In this document: positions 11,890 to 20,795 of the stretch, in pieces
Numbering within the stretch: position 1 is the stretch's first letter
How the letters are laid out: every line of letters begins with the position of its first letter
Origin: an uncultured Gemmataceae bacterium
Lineage (GTDB): Bacteria; Planctomycetota; Planctomycetia; Gemmatales; Gemmataceae
Length of the DNA: 64,000 nucleotides
NCBI GenBank assembly: GCA_937923405.1
Contig: CALDUY010000020.1
Span: 134,777-198,776 of the forward strand
Direction of reading: 5' to 3'
Notes under the pieces: generated by a model
Told to the model about the DNA's origin: nothing
The model's input: only the letters and a program-made list of their open reading frames with translations
Databases searched by the model: none
Translations under genes and position numbers: made by a program

Positions 11890-14190
11890 ATGCGAACGAC
11901 GCGGACACCGTGGCACGTTCTCTCCCTTGTTGTGATGGTTGTGATGACAACCGCGGTTTTCAGCCAGGTGCGGCCCAAAGCCCAGCCGATCACTTGGCCT
12001 GTGGCCAAGATCTGGGATCGCGCGCCTCACAACGCCTTCACCGACTTGGTTCGCTTTCAGGGACGCTGGTTCTGTGTCTTCCGCGAAGGAAAAGATCACG
12101 TTTCCCCGGATGGCGCGTTGCGGGTCATCACCTCCACCGATGGCGTGTCATGGGAATCGGCGGCGCTCATCACCTCGAACAATTCCGATCTGCGTGATGC
12201 CAAAATCACGGTAACGCCGGACGGTCAGCTCATGCTCTGCGGGGCGGAAGCACTGCACGATCGGTCGAAGCACTCGCACCAGTCGTTGGTGTGGTTCTCG
12301 CGGGATGGCCGCACCTGGAGCGAAAAACACCTGATCGGCGACCCCGACCTGTGGCTGTGGCGCGTAACCTGGCACAAGGGCAAAGCCTACAGCATTGGCT
12401 ATGGCTGCGGCAAGGAACGGCTGCTCCGCCTCTATGTCAGCAACGATGGCAAGACGTTTGAACCGCTCGTCGATCGGCTGCTGGAAGGCGGCTACCCGAA
12501 TGAAACCTCGATTGTCTTCGATGGCGACACGGCCTATTGCTTGCTCCGTCGCGATGGGGCCGGTAACGGCAACAACACCGCCATGCTTGGCATCGCCCCG
12601 CCGCCCTACACCAAGTGGGAATGGAAAGACCTCGGCGTGCCGATCGGCGGGCCGCACCTGATTCGGCTTCCCGATGGCCGCTTCGTTGCCGCGGTCCGGC
12701 TCCTCGACAAGCGGGTGCGAACTTCGCTCTGCTGGCTCGACCCCAAGGCCGGCACCCTCAAGGAGTTCCACACGCTTCCGTCCGGCGGCGACACCAGCTA
12801 CGCCGGGTTGGCCCTGCATCAGGATCAACTTTGGATCAGCTACTACTCCTCCCATGAAGGCAAGACCTCGATCTACCTCGCCAGAATGCCGCTGGATCGC
12901 CCGGTCCGCGACATCGGCTCTCGTCGGGAGTTGTTCGTCGATCGGTATCTGATCGAACGGCTCGACAACCTCACCCTGAAGTTGCACGAGCCGTGTCCCG
13001 CCCCGCCGATGACACAACCGGCCGACAACCTGGAATACGGCACGGTGATCAAGGACGGCGACCTCTACCGCCTTTACACCCGCGATAGCCGCGGAGCCAA
13101 GTTCGACGGCGATGCTTCCGAAGTGACTCGCTACTGCGAGAGCAAAGACGGCATCCACTGGACCAAGCCCAAACTCGGCCTGTACGAGATCGACGGCAGC
13201 AAAGAGAACAACGTGATTCTGCATGAACCGCCGTTTTGCCACAATTTCTCGCCGTTCCTCGATACCCGGCCCGGCGTGTCGAAGGAGCAGCGCTTCAAGG
13301 CACTCGGGGGCACCGTCAAAACCGGGCTGGTCGCCTTCGTGTCCGCCGACGGCATCCACTGGAAGAAACTCCGCGATCAGCCTGTGATCACGTACACGAA
13401 GGAGTACGCCTTCGACTCGCAGAACGTTTCGTTTTGGTCCGAAGCGGAGGGGTGCTACGTCTGCTACTTCCGCCACTTTCTCGATAACCAATTCCGATCG
13501 GTTTGTCGCACCACATCACCCGACTTTGTGACCTGGTCCGAGGCGGTGCCGCTGAAGCCGAACTTCCCTGGCGAGCATCTGTACACGACCCTGACTCATC
13601 CGTACTTCAACGCCCCGCACATTTATGTTGCGTTGCCGACGCGATTCCATCCGACCCGCGGGGAAAGCACCGACATTCTGTTCATGACGGCTCGCGGCGA
13701 TGGCCCGTATGACCGCACCTTCCGCGAGGCCTTCCTACGCCCAGGACTCGATCCGGCCCGCTGGGGCAATCGCTCGAACTATGCGGCATTGAATGTCGTG
13801 CCGACTGGGCCGGCGGAAATGTCGATCTATGTGACCCCGTTCCGCCGCTTCACCCTACGCACCGACGGTTTTGCCTCGGTGCATGCCGGGGCTGATCCCG
13901 GAGAATTGCTGACGCGGCTGCTGAAATTCTCGGGCCAGCAACTGATGGTGAACTACTCCACCAGTGGCGGCGGCAGCCTGCGAGTGGAGATTCAAAACGA
14001 CTCGGGTCAACCGATCCCGGGTTTCCGTCTGGACGAGTGCGTCCCGCTGGTCGGTGACTCGATCCAGCAAGTCGTGACATGGAAGGGCAAGCCGGATCTG
14101 TCGCAATTGGCCGGCCAGCTCGTGCGGCTACGCTTCGTCCTGCAAGACGGCGACCTGTACGCGATTCAATTTCAGAGAAGCCAACGATAA
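11890..14190 (+). CDS. Exported two-domain beta-propeller protein (sialidase-like plus GH43/GH32-like)
   Basis: 766 residues from the ATG at 11890, which has ggagga about 8 bases upstream; an upstream GTG at 11830 gives an unlikely leader. Residues 1-30 form a signal peptide (VLSLVVMVVMTTAVFSQ). The N-terminal half carries BNR/sialidase-like repeats ('SPDGALRVITSTDGVSWE', 'SRDGRTWSEK', 'VSNDGKTFEP'). The C-terminal half starts at 'RRELFVDRYLIERLDNLTLKLHEP', a planctomycete signature for five-bladed propeller glycosidase-like proteins ('SKDGIHWTKPKLGLYE'). It follows the DUF1501 gene by 59 bases and is probably co-transcribed, suggesting polysaccharide breakdown. No catalytic residues were assigned. 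Confidence 0.85.
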   Translation: MRTTRTPWHVLSLVVMVVMTTAVFSQVRPKAQPITWPVAKIWDRAPHNAFTDLVRFQGRWFCVFREGKDHVSPDGALRVITSTDGVSWESAALITSNNSDLRDAKITVTPDGQLMLCGAEALHDRSKHSHQSLVWFSRDGRTWSEKHLIGDPDLWLWRVTWHKGKAYSIGYGCGKERLLRLYVSNDGKTFEPLVDRLLEGGYPNETSIVFDGDTAYCLLRRDGAGNGNNTAMLGIAPPPYTKWEWKDLGVPIGGPHLIRLPDGRFVAAVRLLDKRVRTSLCWLDPKAGTLKEFHTLPSGGDTSYAGLALHQDQLWISYYSSHEGKTSIYLARMPLDRPVRDIGSRRELFVDRYLIERLDNLTLKLHEPCPAPPMTQPADNLEYGTVIKDGDLYRLYTRDSRGAKFDGDASEVTRYCESKDGIHWTKPKLGLYEIDGSKENNVILHEPPFCHNFSPFLDTRPGVSKEQRFKALGGTVKTGLVAFVSADGIHWKKLRDQPVITYTKEYAFDSQNVSFWSEAEGCYVCYFRHFLDNQFRSVCRTTSPDFVTWSEAVPLKPNFPGEHLYTTLTHPYFNAPHIYVALPTRFHPTRGESTDILFMTARGDGPYDRTFREAFLRPGLDPARWGNRSNYAALNVVPTGPAEMSIYVTPFRRFTLRTDGFASVHAGADPGELLTRLLKFSGQQLMVNYSTSGGGSLRVEIQNDSGQPIPGFRLDECVPLVGDSIQQVVTWKGKPDLSQLAGQLVRLRFVLQDGDLYAIQFQRSQR

Positions 14191-14402
14191 GTCCGAGTGA
14201 CTGAAGTAATGACCCATCGAAGCCCGAAGAGCAGAATGCTGATCCTGAAAGGAGTGAGCGAGCCATACCCGCTGCTGTATCAAGCAGCTACACTGCAAAC
14301 AAAAAGTAGGGCGAAAAGTTGTCTCGGGAGAAAGGGGAATTAAGGACTAGGCTGCGCAGAAGTGATTAACTTACTAGTGTGACGGCGGTAGAGGGAGCCA
14401 CA

Positions 14403-14931
14403 GTGTACGTTATTGGTGTGGTGTTGCTGAGCCTTGGGATTACACTTTTGATTCTGGGGGGGCGTCGCTCTTGTCGCCTGGGCACCGTTCCTTTGGGGAT
14501 TAGCTTGCCTCGGTTGCGTCCCGGTCCCGATGATTATCGGCGGAATCGCTTTGATCCGCCGCGCCGAAGAGCAGATCAAGGGCGGAAGCGTCTCATCCCC
14601 AGAGAGCTTAGCTGCGCCTGCTGGAATCCGAGAGCGCATCCGGGATTTCGATCTGAACCGGCTGAACTGGATCGGCTGGTTGCTATTTTTTGGGACGTTG
14701 GGATTTTTTGGAGTCGAGATAGTGGCTTTGGTCTGGCTGATCGAACGAGGCGAGTGGGACCGCCGGCTGGCTATAAAGATAGCGGCTCCTTTGATGGTAT
14801 TCTTGGCGATCGGATTCTTCGCGAGTATCGGATGGCTGCTGGGGCAGTTGGGTGTATCGATCTATCGGCCGCAGAGGAATCACGCCCAACCTCCTCCAGC
14901 GACTTCCAATCAAGATAAAGCCACTCTCTAA
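14403..14931 (+). pseudogene. Small membrane protein gene with an apparent frameshift in a G7 run
   Basis: A GTG at 14403 with gaggga 6 bases upstream opens 'VYVIGVVLLSLGITLLILGG', a membrane helix. At the seven-G run 14456-14462 the hydrophobic reading moves to another frame, which continues 'GVALVAWAPFLWGLACLG' and then, from 14530, 'MIIGGIALIRRAEEQ' to the stop at 14931, with two further helices near the C-terminus. Removing one G joins the parts into one protein of about 175 residues with four helices. The fragment from 14530 alone has no ribosome site. This may be a real frameshift, slippage at the G run, or a sequencing error. Function unknown. Confidence 0.6.
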
Positions 14932-15273
14932 ATGTTCTTTTTCGGTGGTTGTGCTGGTGTAATTTGAGGAAGCAACCCGTCTTTCTTGGACTGGTCTGAC
15001 TAATGGCATCCCCAGCGGGCTTGAGTCACAGTCTGGAAACGCGGCATTTGACTGAAGCGGTTGTAAAAAAACACTCTTGATTGGCTTCGGTTAAGAGCAA
15101 GAATAAGCCTCGTGTGTATCGGCGTTTAATGTAAGAATCTCCTACTAGAGTAACAATTCTAGAGTAAAAAGATCGAAGAGATTTCTAGTTCTCTTCCATT
15201 CGTGTGTTCACGGCTTGCAGGGATTCTTACGGCGATTGGCGACAGCACACTATTTATTGGAGGACGAGGACAG
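14932..15273. other. Intergenic region without recognised gene
   Basis: About 340 bases, richer in A and T than the flanks. A 25-codon reading frame starts at 15003 but has no ribosome site and no recognisable product. A T/A-rich stretch just before 15240 could hold the promoter of the lipoprotein gene at 15274. Nothing else is supported. Confidence 0.4.
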
Positions 15274-15670
15274 ATGTCATCTGAAATTGGGTGGACACGA
15301 ACTCTCGTAAGCTGCCTGATTATGGCCTGCCTTCTCTTTGTGGTTGGGTGCTCGAACAAGGGCAAGTACGCTGGGAAGTTGAACGTCGTAGTGTCCGACC
15401 GGCTTAAAGACAAGGGAGTATCTTTGGTGGATTGGCGCTATTCCGACTCGGAGAAGTCCTTTGGCATCAAGCTTCGTGCCAGCCAAAAGGTATCGGAGCA
15501 GACTTACCTGACTTTAAGTGGGTCTGGTATTGGTCAGATTGGTTCTCCTGTCCCTGTTGGTAAGCGAATCAATGAAGGACAATGGATCGACTTCGGAGGT
15601 AGGCATGGCCTTCGGCAATCCTTTTGACCGGCTACCCGAGAGTGGGACCATCACGATCGATTTACGTTAG
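15274..15670 (+). pseudogene. Small lipoprotein gene with a likely 3' frameshift
   Basis: The ATG at 15274 follows a good site (ggaggacgagga). The leader 'LVSCLIMACLLFVVGC' ends in a lipobox, so the product is probably lipid-anchored. The open frame runs to a stop at 15627, ending in an atypical 'GGRHGLRQSF'. In the next frame, from about 15602, the DNA reads 'GMAFGNPFDRLPESGTITI' followed by DLR and a stop at 15668-15670, which continues the style of the protein much better. One extra base near 15601 explains both. The intact protein would be about 131 residues. No family is recognised. Confidence 0.6.
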
Positions 15671-15786
15671 CTTGAATGCATGGATCGAACCTGACCGCTG
15701 TATAGGACGAAGTTAGAATAGCACTAGTCGTGATTTCGGGGTTTGCTGAGAGCGGTCGTTCGGCAGTGTGATTTAGGAGCAGAACT

Positions 15787-16188
15787 ATGAAGTATCTCGC
15801 GGCCGTTGTTGGTCTGGTGGGTGGCCTCGTTGGCGTTGCCGTGGGGGCTGACGATATTACCCTCGAATCCGTGCCTCCCGTCGTCGTAAAGACGGTCCCC
15901 GAAGCTGGGGCCGCTGGAGTCGATCCTAAGCTGACCGAGATTAAGGTCACGTTCAGCAAGGACATGGAAGACGGCACTTGGTCCTGGGTCACCCTCTCTA
16001 AGGAGAGTTTTCCCAAGGTGAACGGCAAGCCGAAGTACCTTGCGGACAAGCGGACGTGCGTATTGCCAGTCAAGCTGGAGTCAGGCAAGACGTATGCCAT
16101 TTGGGTGAACAGCGAGAGGGCCAACAACTTCAAGGACACCGATGGCCAGTCGGCCGCCCCCTATTTGCTAGTGTTCAAGACCAAGTAA
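15787..16188 (+). CDS. Exported protein with bacterial Ig-like (Big_5/SbsA-type) domain
   Basis: 133 residues with a signal peptide (MKYLAAVVGLVGGLVGVAVG-A). The mature part contains 'VVKTVPEAGAAGVDPKLTEIKVTFSKDM', the start of a Big_5/SbsA Ig-like domain, and ends 'YAIWVNSE...DTDGQSAAPYLLVFKTK', the closing strands of the same domain, so it is essentially one Ig domain. The ribosome site aggag is 7 bases upstream. Stand-alone Ig domain proteins like this are frequent in Gemmata-type genomes; their partner is unknown. It lies in a run of small exported genes. Confidence 0.8.
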   Translation: MKYLAAVVGLVGGLVGVAVGADDITLESVPPVVVKTVPEAGAAGVDPKLTEIKVTFSKDMEDGTWSWVTLSKESFPKVNGKPKYLADKRTCVLPVKLESGKTYAIWVNSERANNFKDTDGQSAAPYLLVFKTK

Positions 16189-16428
16189 TCGTGGCAGACG
16201 CGGCGGCACCTCTCATAAAACGCTCAAGATTAAGATAAAGAAGATCCTTAAAAATATTTATTCTTGAGTGCATGTTGGACGTGGGGGTCTGCTTAACCTA
16301 CTATGTTCTTTGACGAGTATCCGCACACTGCATTGGACTAGTGTGTCTGGCGTGCTTTTCGATCGCCGAACTTACCGCACTCGTCGGATAAGTGAACTTA
16401 GCATTAAACCAGTTGAAGGAGCGAGGCC

Positions 16429-16989
16429 ATGCAAACGCCTTGGCTAGGGATCACACCGATTGCCCTTGTGGCCGTTCTGTTCAGTGTCGGTTCCGTCCGG
16501 AGTGAGGATCGCCGAGAGACGGACACGAACTTCGACAATTACAAGTTGCTGGCAGTAAAAAACGTTGCCAAGGCTAACAAGGTCGTCTTGTACGAAGGGC
16601 TACCTCACCAATTCTTTGAGAAAAATTTGCTGACGGAAGAACTGAAATCAAAGAAGACTGTGCGAGTGCAGGGGTTTCCTTTCTACACAGAAACCTTGCG
16701 ATTGAAGGACCGTGATTTGAAGGAACTTACTGAGCTATTTACGGACATAAAATCATTCAAGCCGTTCTCAGGCTACAAGAAGTGTGGGGGTTTTCATCCG
16801 GATTATTGCCTTGAGTGGTCTGTTGGAAAAGAGGTCTATCACTGCTTAATCTGTTTTGGCTGCTACGAGGTCAAGATTTTTGCCCCCAAGGCAGAGTTAT
16901 ATTGCGACATTGAGAAGGAGGCGTACAAGAAGTTTAAGCAAATCCTTCAGCCGTATCGTAAGCAGCGGCCGAAGTCTGAACAAGACTAG
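16429..16989 (+). CDS. Small exported protein with a Cys-rich centre, unknown function
   Basis: 186 residues; the start has a good site (ggagcgagg). Residues 1-25 form a signal peptide (ALVAVLFSVGSVRSE). The mature part holds four clustered cysteines in 'KKCGGFHPDYCLEW' and 'HCLICFGCYEVKIF', with a histidine nearby, a layout compatible with disulfides or a metal site. The C-terminus is lysine-rich. No family was recognised. It has its own upstream gap of 240 bases, lower in GC than the flanks, and no obvious operon partner. Confidence 0.7.
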   Translation: MQTPWLGITPIALVAVLFSVGSVRSEDRRETDTNFDNYKLLAVKNVAKANKVVLYEGLPHQFFEKNLLTEELKSKKTVRVQGFPFYTETLRLKDRDLKELTELFTDIKSFKPFSGYKKCGGFHPDYCLEWSVGKEVYHCLICFGCYEVKIFAPKAELYCDIEKEAYKKFKQILQPYRKQRPKSEQD

Positions 16990-17131
16990 CTGCCAAACTC
17001 GCTTCCTCGCTTTAAGCGATTGGAAGTCACCGAGGAACCCATCGAGCGGACGTGCGTCGATCCGGAAAGCCAAAACCCCCTGCCGGAGCAGAGGGGTGAG
17101 GGGGATCGAGGAGTCGTAAGTACGGTTGGAG

Positions 17132-17220
17132 CGGAGAGGGCGGGATTCGAACCCGCGGAAGGGGGTGAACCCTTCGCCGCTTTAGCAAAGCGGTGCTATC
17201 GGCCACTCAGCCACCTCTCC
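17132..17220 (-). tRNA. tRNA-Ser (anticodon GCT)
   Basis: Read on the minus strand, GGAGAGG at 17220-17214 pairs with CCTCTCC near 17139-17133, with a G discriminator at 17132. The anticodon stem-loop CCGCTTTGCTAAAGCGG carries GCT, which decodes AGC/AGU. A long variable arm (GAAGGG...CCCTTC) and the T-arm GGGTTCGAATCCC are present, as expected for a class II serine tRNA of about 89 bases. The 3' CCA is not encoded. Confidence 0.97.
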
Positions 17221-17329
17221 TGCCATGTCCAGGCATGATAGCGAACCGGCTAGTCGGTCGCAAGATGGATGCTCGCGTTGCGTTTAGAATACGGGCGTCG
17301 CCCGCTTGTCCAGTCACCGCAACTTCGGC

Positions 17330-20176
17330 TCAGAGCATGTACGTTGCCAGCTCGACCAGGCGCTGCAACCCTGCTTCCGCTTGATGGCCCAGATGCAGGT
17401 GCAGGACCCGCCGACCTCGCTCGGTCAGCACGCCGAACTCGCTGTTGGCCTGGGCACGTTGCAGATCGCCGAGCGTGTACTTCTGGCCGGGCACCGGCGC
17501 ATCCTTGATGGGGTCGGCGGTCAGCACCAAAAACAAGCCGGAGTTTGGCCCTCCTTTGTGCAACTGGCCCATCGAGTGCAACAGTCGCGGCGCGTAGCCC
17601 AACAGGGTCGCTACCTTGCGGCGATCGCGTACCAAGTGTCGCAACGTCGACAACGGCTCGCGCGTGCCGGGATGGTCGCCGAGAAAAGCGTCGATGGCGA
17701 AATAGTCTCCCGGTCGTAGTCGGTCTAGATGCGCCTGCAAGGCAGCGGCGGCGGTCGGAAAGCCAGTGCCCAAATTAGCGTCAGCGAAGACGCTCCATCC
17801 CTGATCTTCCAACAATGGGTGCTCCTTGACCCAGGGGCGGCCCGACTCCAGAGCTTCGATTTGAGCACGAGCAGCGACCTTGGCCGCCTCGACATCGGGC
17901 ATGTTAAACGGATTGACGCCGAGCACGGCCGCTGCCGTCGCCGTCGCCATCTGCCAACGATAGATTTCCTGTCCCAAATTGAGCTTATCTGGTAACTGCA
18001 AGCGAATCAGTGGATGCCCAGCCCGCTCCAACAGCAACAGAGCCGCGTCCTGGTCCGGCGTGGCTTCGTCGGCCAACTTCAACTGCACGAAGACGCGATC
18101 TTCACGGTAGATCTCGGGACTGCCCAGTCGCTCACCTTCGACAACAATGAGGCCGCGTCCATCCTTGCCGGTCGATTCACTGATCAATTGTTCCAACCAC
18201 GGTCCCAAGGCGGTCAGAGCCGGTCCCAGCACAAGCGTGACCTTGTCGCGTCCCTCTTCGGCCAGAGTACCCAGGGTCACTCCCAAGCGAACGCCAGGGT
18301 TCAACTCGGGCGGCACACACGAGGCACACGAATGGGCCATGATCTGCGCGCGCTGCAACAACTGTTCGACTTCGACGCCTAGCAGTGCCGCCGGCACCAG
18401 TCCTAGATTGGACAACGCGGAGAATCGGCCTGGACTCTCGTGCCAGGCAAAGTAGATACCGCGGAACCGTTCTGCCTTGGCTCGAACATGAAGTCGAGTT
18501 TTCGGATCGGTTATAGCGATAAAATGCGAACCAGCCTTGTGGAAGCCGACCACTTGTCGGACACGCTCGAAGAAGTAGTGAAACAGCGCACTGGTCTCAA
18601 CGGTGCCGCCCGACTTGCTGGAGACGACAAACAAAGTCCGGGCTGGATCGAGACGCGAGGCCAGCGTCTGTACCGCAGCCGGATCGATCGTGTCGAGTAC
18701 GAGCAGTTCCGGCCTGCCGGGACTACTCGTGCCGAAGACACGCGCAAACAGCTCCGGGCACAGGGCCGAGCCACCCATCCCCAGTACGACGATGTGCTGA
18801 TAGGTCGAGCCGTTCCCCTCCTCGTTCAGCTGTTGCAGCATCTCAGCCTGGTCGAGTTGTACCTCTGGTGTGTGCAACCAAGCCAACCAACTGCCCTCGT
18901 CGGTGCCGGTCCATAACGTGGCATCGCCCTGCCATAGCCGACGCACTTTGCCTTCGACCCGCCATTGCTCTAAGGTGCGATCGATGGCCGGCTGATACTT
19001 GCCCAGAACGAAGGTTGGCGTTTCTAGGATCCCTCCGAGCTTGGCTTGCCGTTTGCTCTCGATCGCGGCCAGCAAGCGATCGAACGGCTCCGTAAACTTG
19101 GTGATACCTTCGGCCAGCAGCGTCTGGGTAATCTCCCGCAGCGGCAGCCCAACTTCTTGCAGCGTCTCGACCATCTCTTGGGCATACTCAAGGTTCTCCG
19201 CCCAGTTCTCGGTGAGACTGGGGCGAACCCGTCCGCTTTCCTTGAAGGCCAAGTAGGTCTCGGTCGGCACCGTGTTGACCGTGTCGGGACCGATCAATTC
19301 CTCGACATAACGAGTGCGGGAATACTTGGGATTCTTCGTCCCCGTGGAGGCCCAAAGCAGGCGTTGCGGCATGGCCTGCTGGTCGGCGAGCTTCCGCCAA
19401 CGCGGACCAGCGATCAACTCCCGATAACGAGCGTAGGCCAACCGAGCGTTGGCAATGGCCACCTGTCCGACCAGCGACTTGAGCTTCTTGCGGAGTTCGC
19501 CGTCCGTCAGGGTGTCTAGCTTTGCCTCCAGTCGAGCATCGACCAACGAATCGACCCGACTGACGAAGAAGCTAGCAACGCTGGCGACTTTGGACACGTC
19601 GCCGCCCTTGGAACCGTAGGTTTCCAGGCCAGCCATGTAGGCTTCGGCCACCTGCTGATACACGTCCACGTCGAACAGTAAGGTGACGTTGACGCAAATG
19701 CCCTCGCTGATGAGTTGCTGAATCGCCGGGATTCCTGCTGGAGTGGCCGGCACTTTAATCATTACGTTGTCCCGACGCACGTCGCCATAGAGTCGGCGGG
19801 CTTCTTCGAGGGTCTCTTTGGTGTCGTTGGCGAGGTAGGGCGACACTTCCAGCGAGACGTAACCATCTCGACCACGAGTGCGAATGTAAACGGGATACAG
19901 CAGGTCGGCGGCCAACTGAATGTCTTGTACCGCCAACCGTTCGTAGATGTCCTGCGAAGTCTCGATCCCTTGAGCCACCAGCGCCTTGATCGCTTGATCG
20001 TAGTCGGTGCTGCCGGTGATGGCTTTCTCGAAGATGGCTGGATTGGAGGTGACGCCGAGCAGGCCGTCGCGTTCGACCATCTGGGCTAACTCGCCGGAGG
20101 TGATCAGCCCACGACGTAGGTTGTCGTACCAGATCGATTGCCCATATTTTTGAACGTCCAGCAACGGATTCGCCAT
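17330..20176 (-). CDS. Bifunctional transaldolase / glucose-6-phosphate isomerase
   Basis: 948 residues from the ATG at 20176 ('MANPLLDVQKYGQSIWYDN'); an upstream TTG at 20221 is less likely. Residues 1 to about 375 are a transaldolase: 'GVTSNPAIFEKAI' and the Schiff-base lysine in 'NVMIKVPATPAG'. Residues about 380-945 are a phosphoglucose isomerase ('FVVSSKSGGTVETSALFHYFF', 'GPALTALGPWLEQLI'). The fusion links the non-oxidative pentose phosphate pathway to glycolysis in one cytoplasmic polypeptide. Such fusions are known in several bacterial phyla. It is a single gene, with a tRNA downstream and a repeat-bearing gap upstream. Confidence 0.95.
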   Translation of the reverse strand: MANPLLDVQKYGQSIWYDNLRRGLITSGELAQMVERDGLLGVTSNPAIFEKAITGSTDYDQAIKALVAQGIETSQDIYERLAVQDIQLAADLLYPVYIRTRGRDGYVSLEVSPYLANDTKETLEEARRLYGDVRRDNVMIKVPATPAGIPAIQQLISEGICVNVTLLFDVDVYQQVAEAYMAGLETYGSKGGDVSKVASVASFFVSRVDSLVDARLEAKLDTLTDGELRKKLKSLVGQVAIANARLAYARYRELIAGPRWRKLADQQAMPQRLLWASTGTKNPKYSRTRYVEELIGPDTVNTVPTETYLAFKESGRVRPSLTENWAENLEYAQEMVETLQEVGLPLREITQTLLAEGITKFTEPFDRLLAAIESKRQAKLGGILETPTFVLGKYQPAIDRTLEQWRVEGKVRRLWQGDATLWTGTDEGSWLAWLHTPEVQLDQAEMLQQLNEEGNGSTYQHIVVLGMGGSALCPELFARVFGTSSPGRPELLVLDTIDPAAVQTLASRLDPARTLFVVSSKSGGTVETSALFHYFFERVRQVVGFHKAGSHFIAITDPKTRLHVRAKAERFRGIYFAWHESPGRFSALSNLGLVPAALLGVEVEQLLQRAQIMAHSCASCVPPELNPGVRLGVTLGTLAEEGRDKVTLVLGPALTALGPWLEQLISESTGKDGRGLIVVEGERLGSPEIYREDRVFVQLKLADEATPDQDAALLLLERAGHPLIRLQLPDKLNLGQEIYRWQMATATAAAVLGVNPFNMPDVEAAKVAARAQIEALESGRPWVKEHPLLEDQGWSVFADANLGTGFPTAAAALQAHLDRLRPGDYFAIDAFLGDHPGTREPLSTLRHLVRDRRKVATLLGYAPRLLHSMGQLHKGGPNSGLFLVLTADPIKDAPVPGQKYTLGDLQRAQANSEFGVLTERGRRVLHLHLGHQAEAGLQRLVELATYML

Positions 20177-20294
20177 CACGCTTTCCCGACGAGGACACAA
20201 ATTTCCACCAAATCCGATCAACTGTCGGAATATGTGGTCACGTCATGAGTGGCCAGCGTCAGAGCCTGCTGCCACCAGGGAATCCAAACCGGTG

Positions 20295-20354
20295 GTAGCC
20301 GCAGGCTTCAGCCGGCGTTCAGCTGTAGCCGCAGGCTTCAGCCGGCGTTCAGCT
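20295..20354. repeat. Two tandem 30-bp units of the dispersed palindromic repeat family
   Basis: Two identical 30-bp units lie end to end (20295-20324 and 20325-20354), each beginning GTAGCCGCAGGCTTCAGCC. They are followed by CTACACCATTT, the same motif that forms the ends of the elements at 29105 and 46320. They sit in the gap ahead of the tungstate operon. No spacers exist, so this is not CRISPR. Confidence 0.85.
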
Positions 20355-20442
20355 ACACCATTTCGCAGAGCGTTCTCATCCTTCCTTCAAGATACTTTCC
20401 ATCCCCGAGTAGTGGACAGATTTCGGGAGACTGCTCTTCTCC

Positions 20443-20460
20443 AGGGACTTGGCAAGCCCT
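20443..20460. promoter_or_regulatory. Imperfect inverted repeat upstream of the tungstate operon
   Basis: AGGGACTTGGCAAGCCCT forms an inverted repeat with one unpaired base, 56 bases before the CsoR-like start codon. It could be an operator or the base of a 5' hairpin. The asymmetry weakens the operator reading. No molybdenum/tungsten cofactor riboswitch was recognised by eye in 20355-20515. Confidence 0.25.
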
Positions 20461-20515
20461 ACTCTACTCCTGGAGAGTACCATCTGTATGAAACCAATTT
20501 GACGGAGAAGGATGT

Positions 20516-20791
20516 ATGGCTCTGATCTACACCGAAGACACGCGGCGCGACCTGCACGACCGACTCGGCAAGGTGGAGGGGCAACTGCGCGGCATCGGTC
20601 GCATGATCGACAGTCAGCGTCCAGCGGTGGAGGTACTCCAACAGTTGGCCAGCATTCGCTCGGCAGTCAAGGGCATCACCAAAACCGTGATGCGATCCTA
20701 TATCGAAGGCTGCGCGGTCGAAGCCGCTCGGTCGGGGGATGCTGCTCTCGATGGCATGCTCGATACCCTGCTCAAGTTCGTCAAGGAGTGA
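20516..20791 (+). CDS. CsoR/RcnR-family (DUF156) regulator lacking most metal ligands
   Basis: 91 residues, with a strong site (ggagaagg) before the ATG. The all-helical DUF156 fold is clear from 'LGKVEGQLRGIGRMID' and 'VLQQLASIRSAVKGITKTVM'. CsoR proteins sense Cu(I) through Cys-His-Cys, the last two as HxxxC. Here the first Cys is Ala37, the His is Tyr62 and only Cys66 remains, so copper sensing in the known way is unlikely. It heads a seven-gene operon for tungstate uptake and storage; the next gene starts 4 bases after its stop. A role in controlling this operon, perhaps through a different signal, is inferred from position only. Confidence 0.9.
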   Translation: MALIYTEDTRRDLHDRLGKVEGQLRGIGRMIDSQRPAVEVLQQLASIRSAVKGITKTVMRSYIEGCAVEAARSGDAALDGMLDTLLKFVKE

Positions 20792-20795
20792 CACG

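Noticed and set aside
14530..14931. Complete 133-residue membrane protein starting at 14530
   Set aside because: No ribosome site, and the same frame codes for a hydrophobic segment upstream of this ATG that joins the frame from GTG 14403 at the G7 run.
17041..17120. C- and G-rich inverted repeat as a terminator
   Set aside because: The stem has bulges and no U-run follows; support is too weak to list.
20295..20354. Tandem repeats that might be a CRISPR array
   Set aside because: The two 30-bp units abut with no spacer, and the unit is a dispersed palindromic element found in other gaps.
20516..20791. Copper-responsive CsoR
   Set aside because: Two of the three copper ligands are replaced (Ala37, Tyr62), and no copper transport gene is adjacent.
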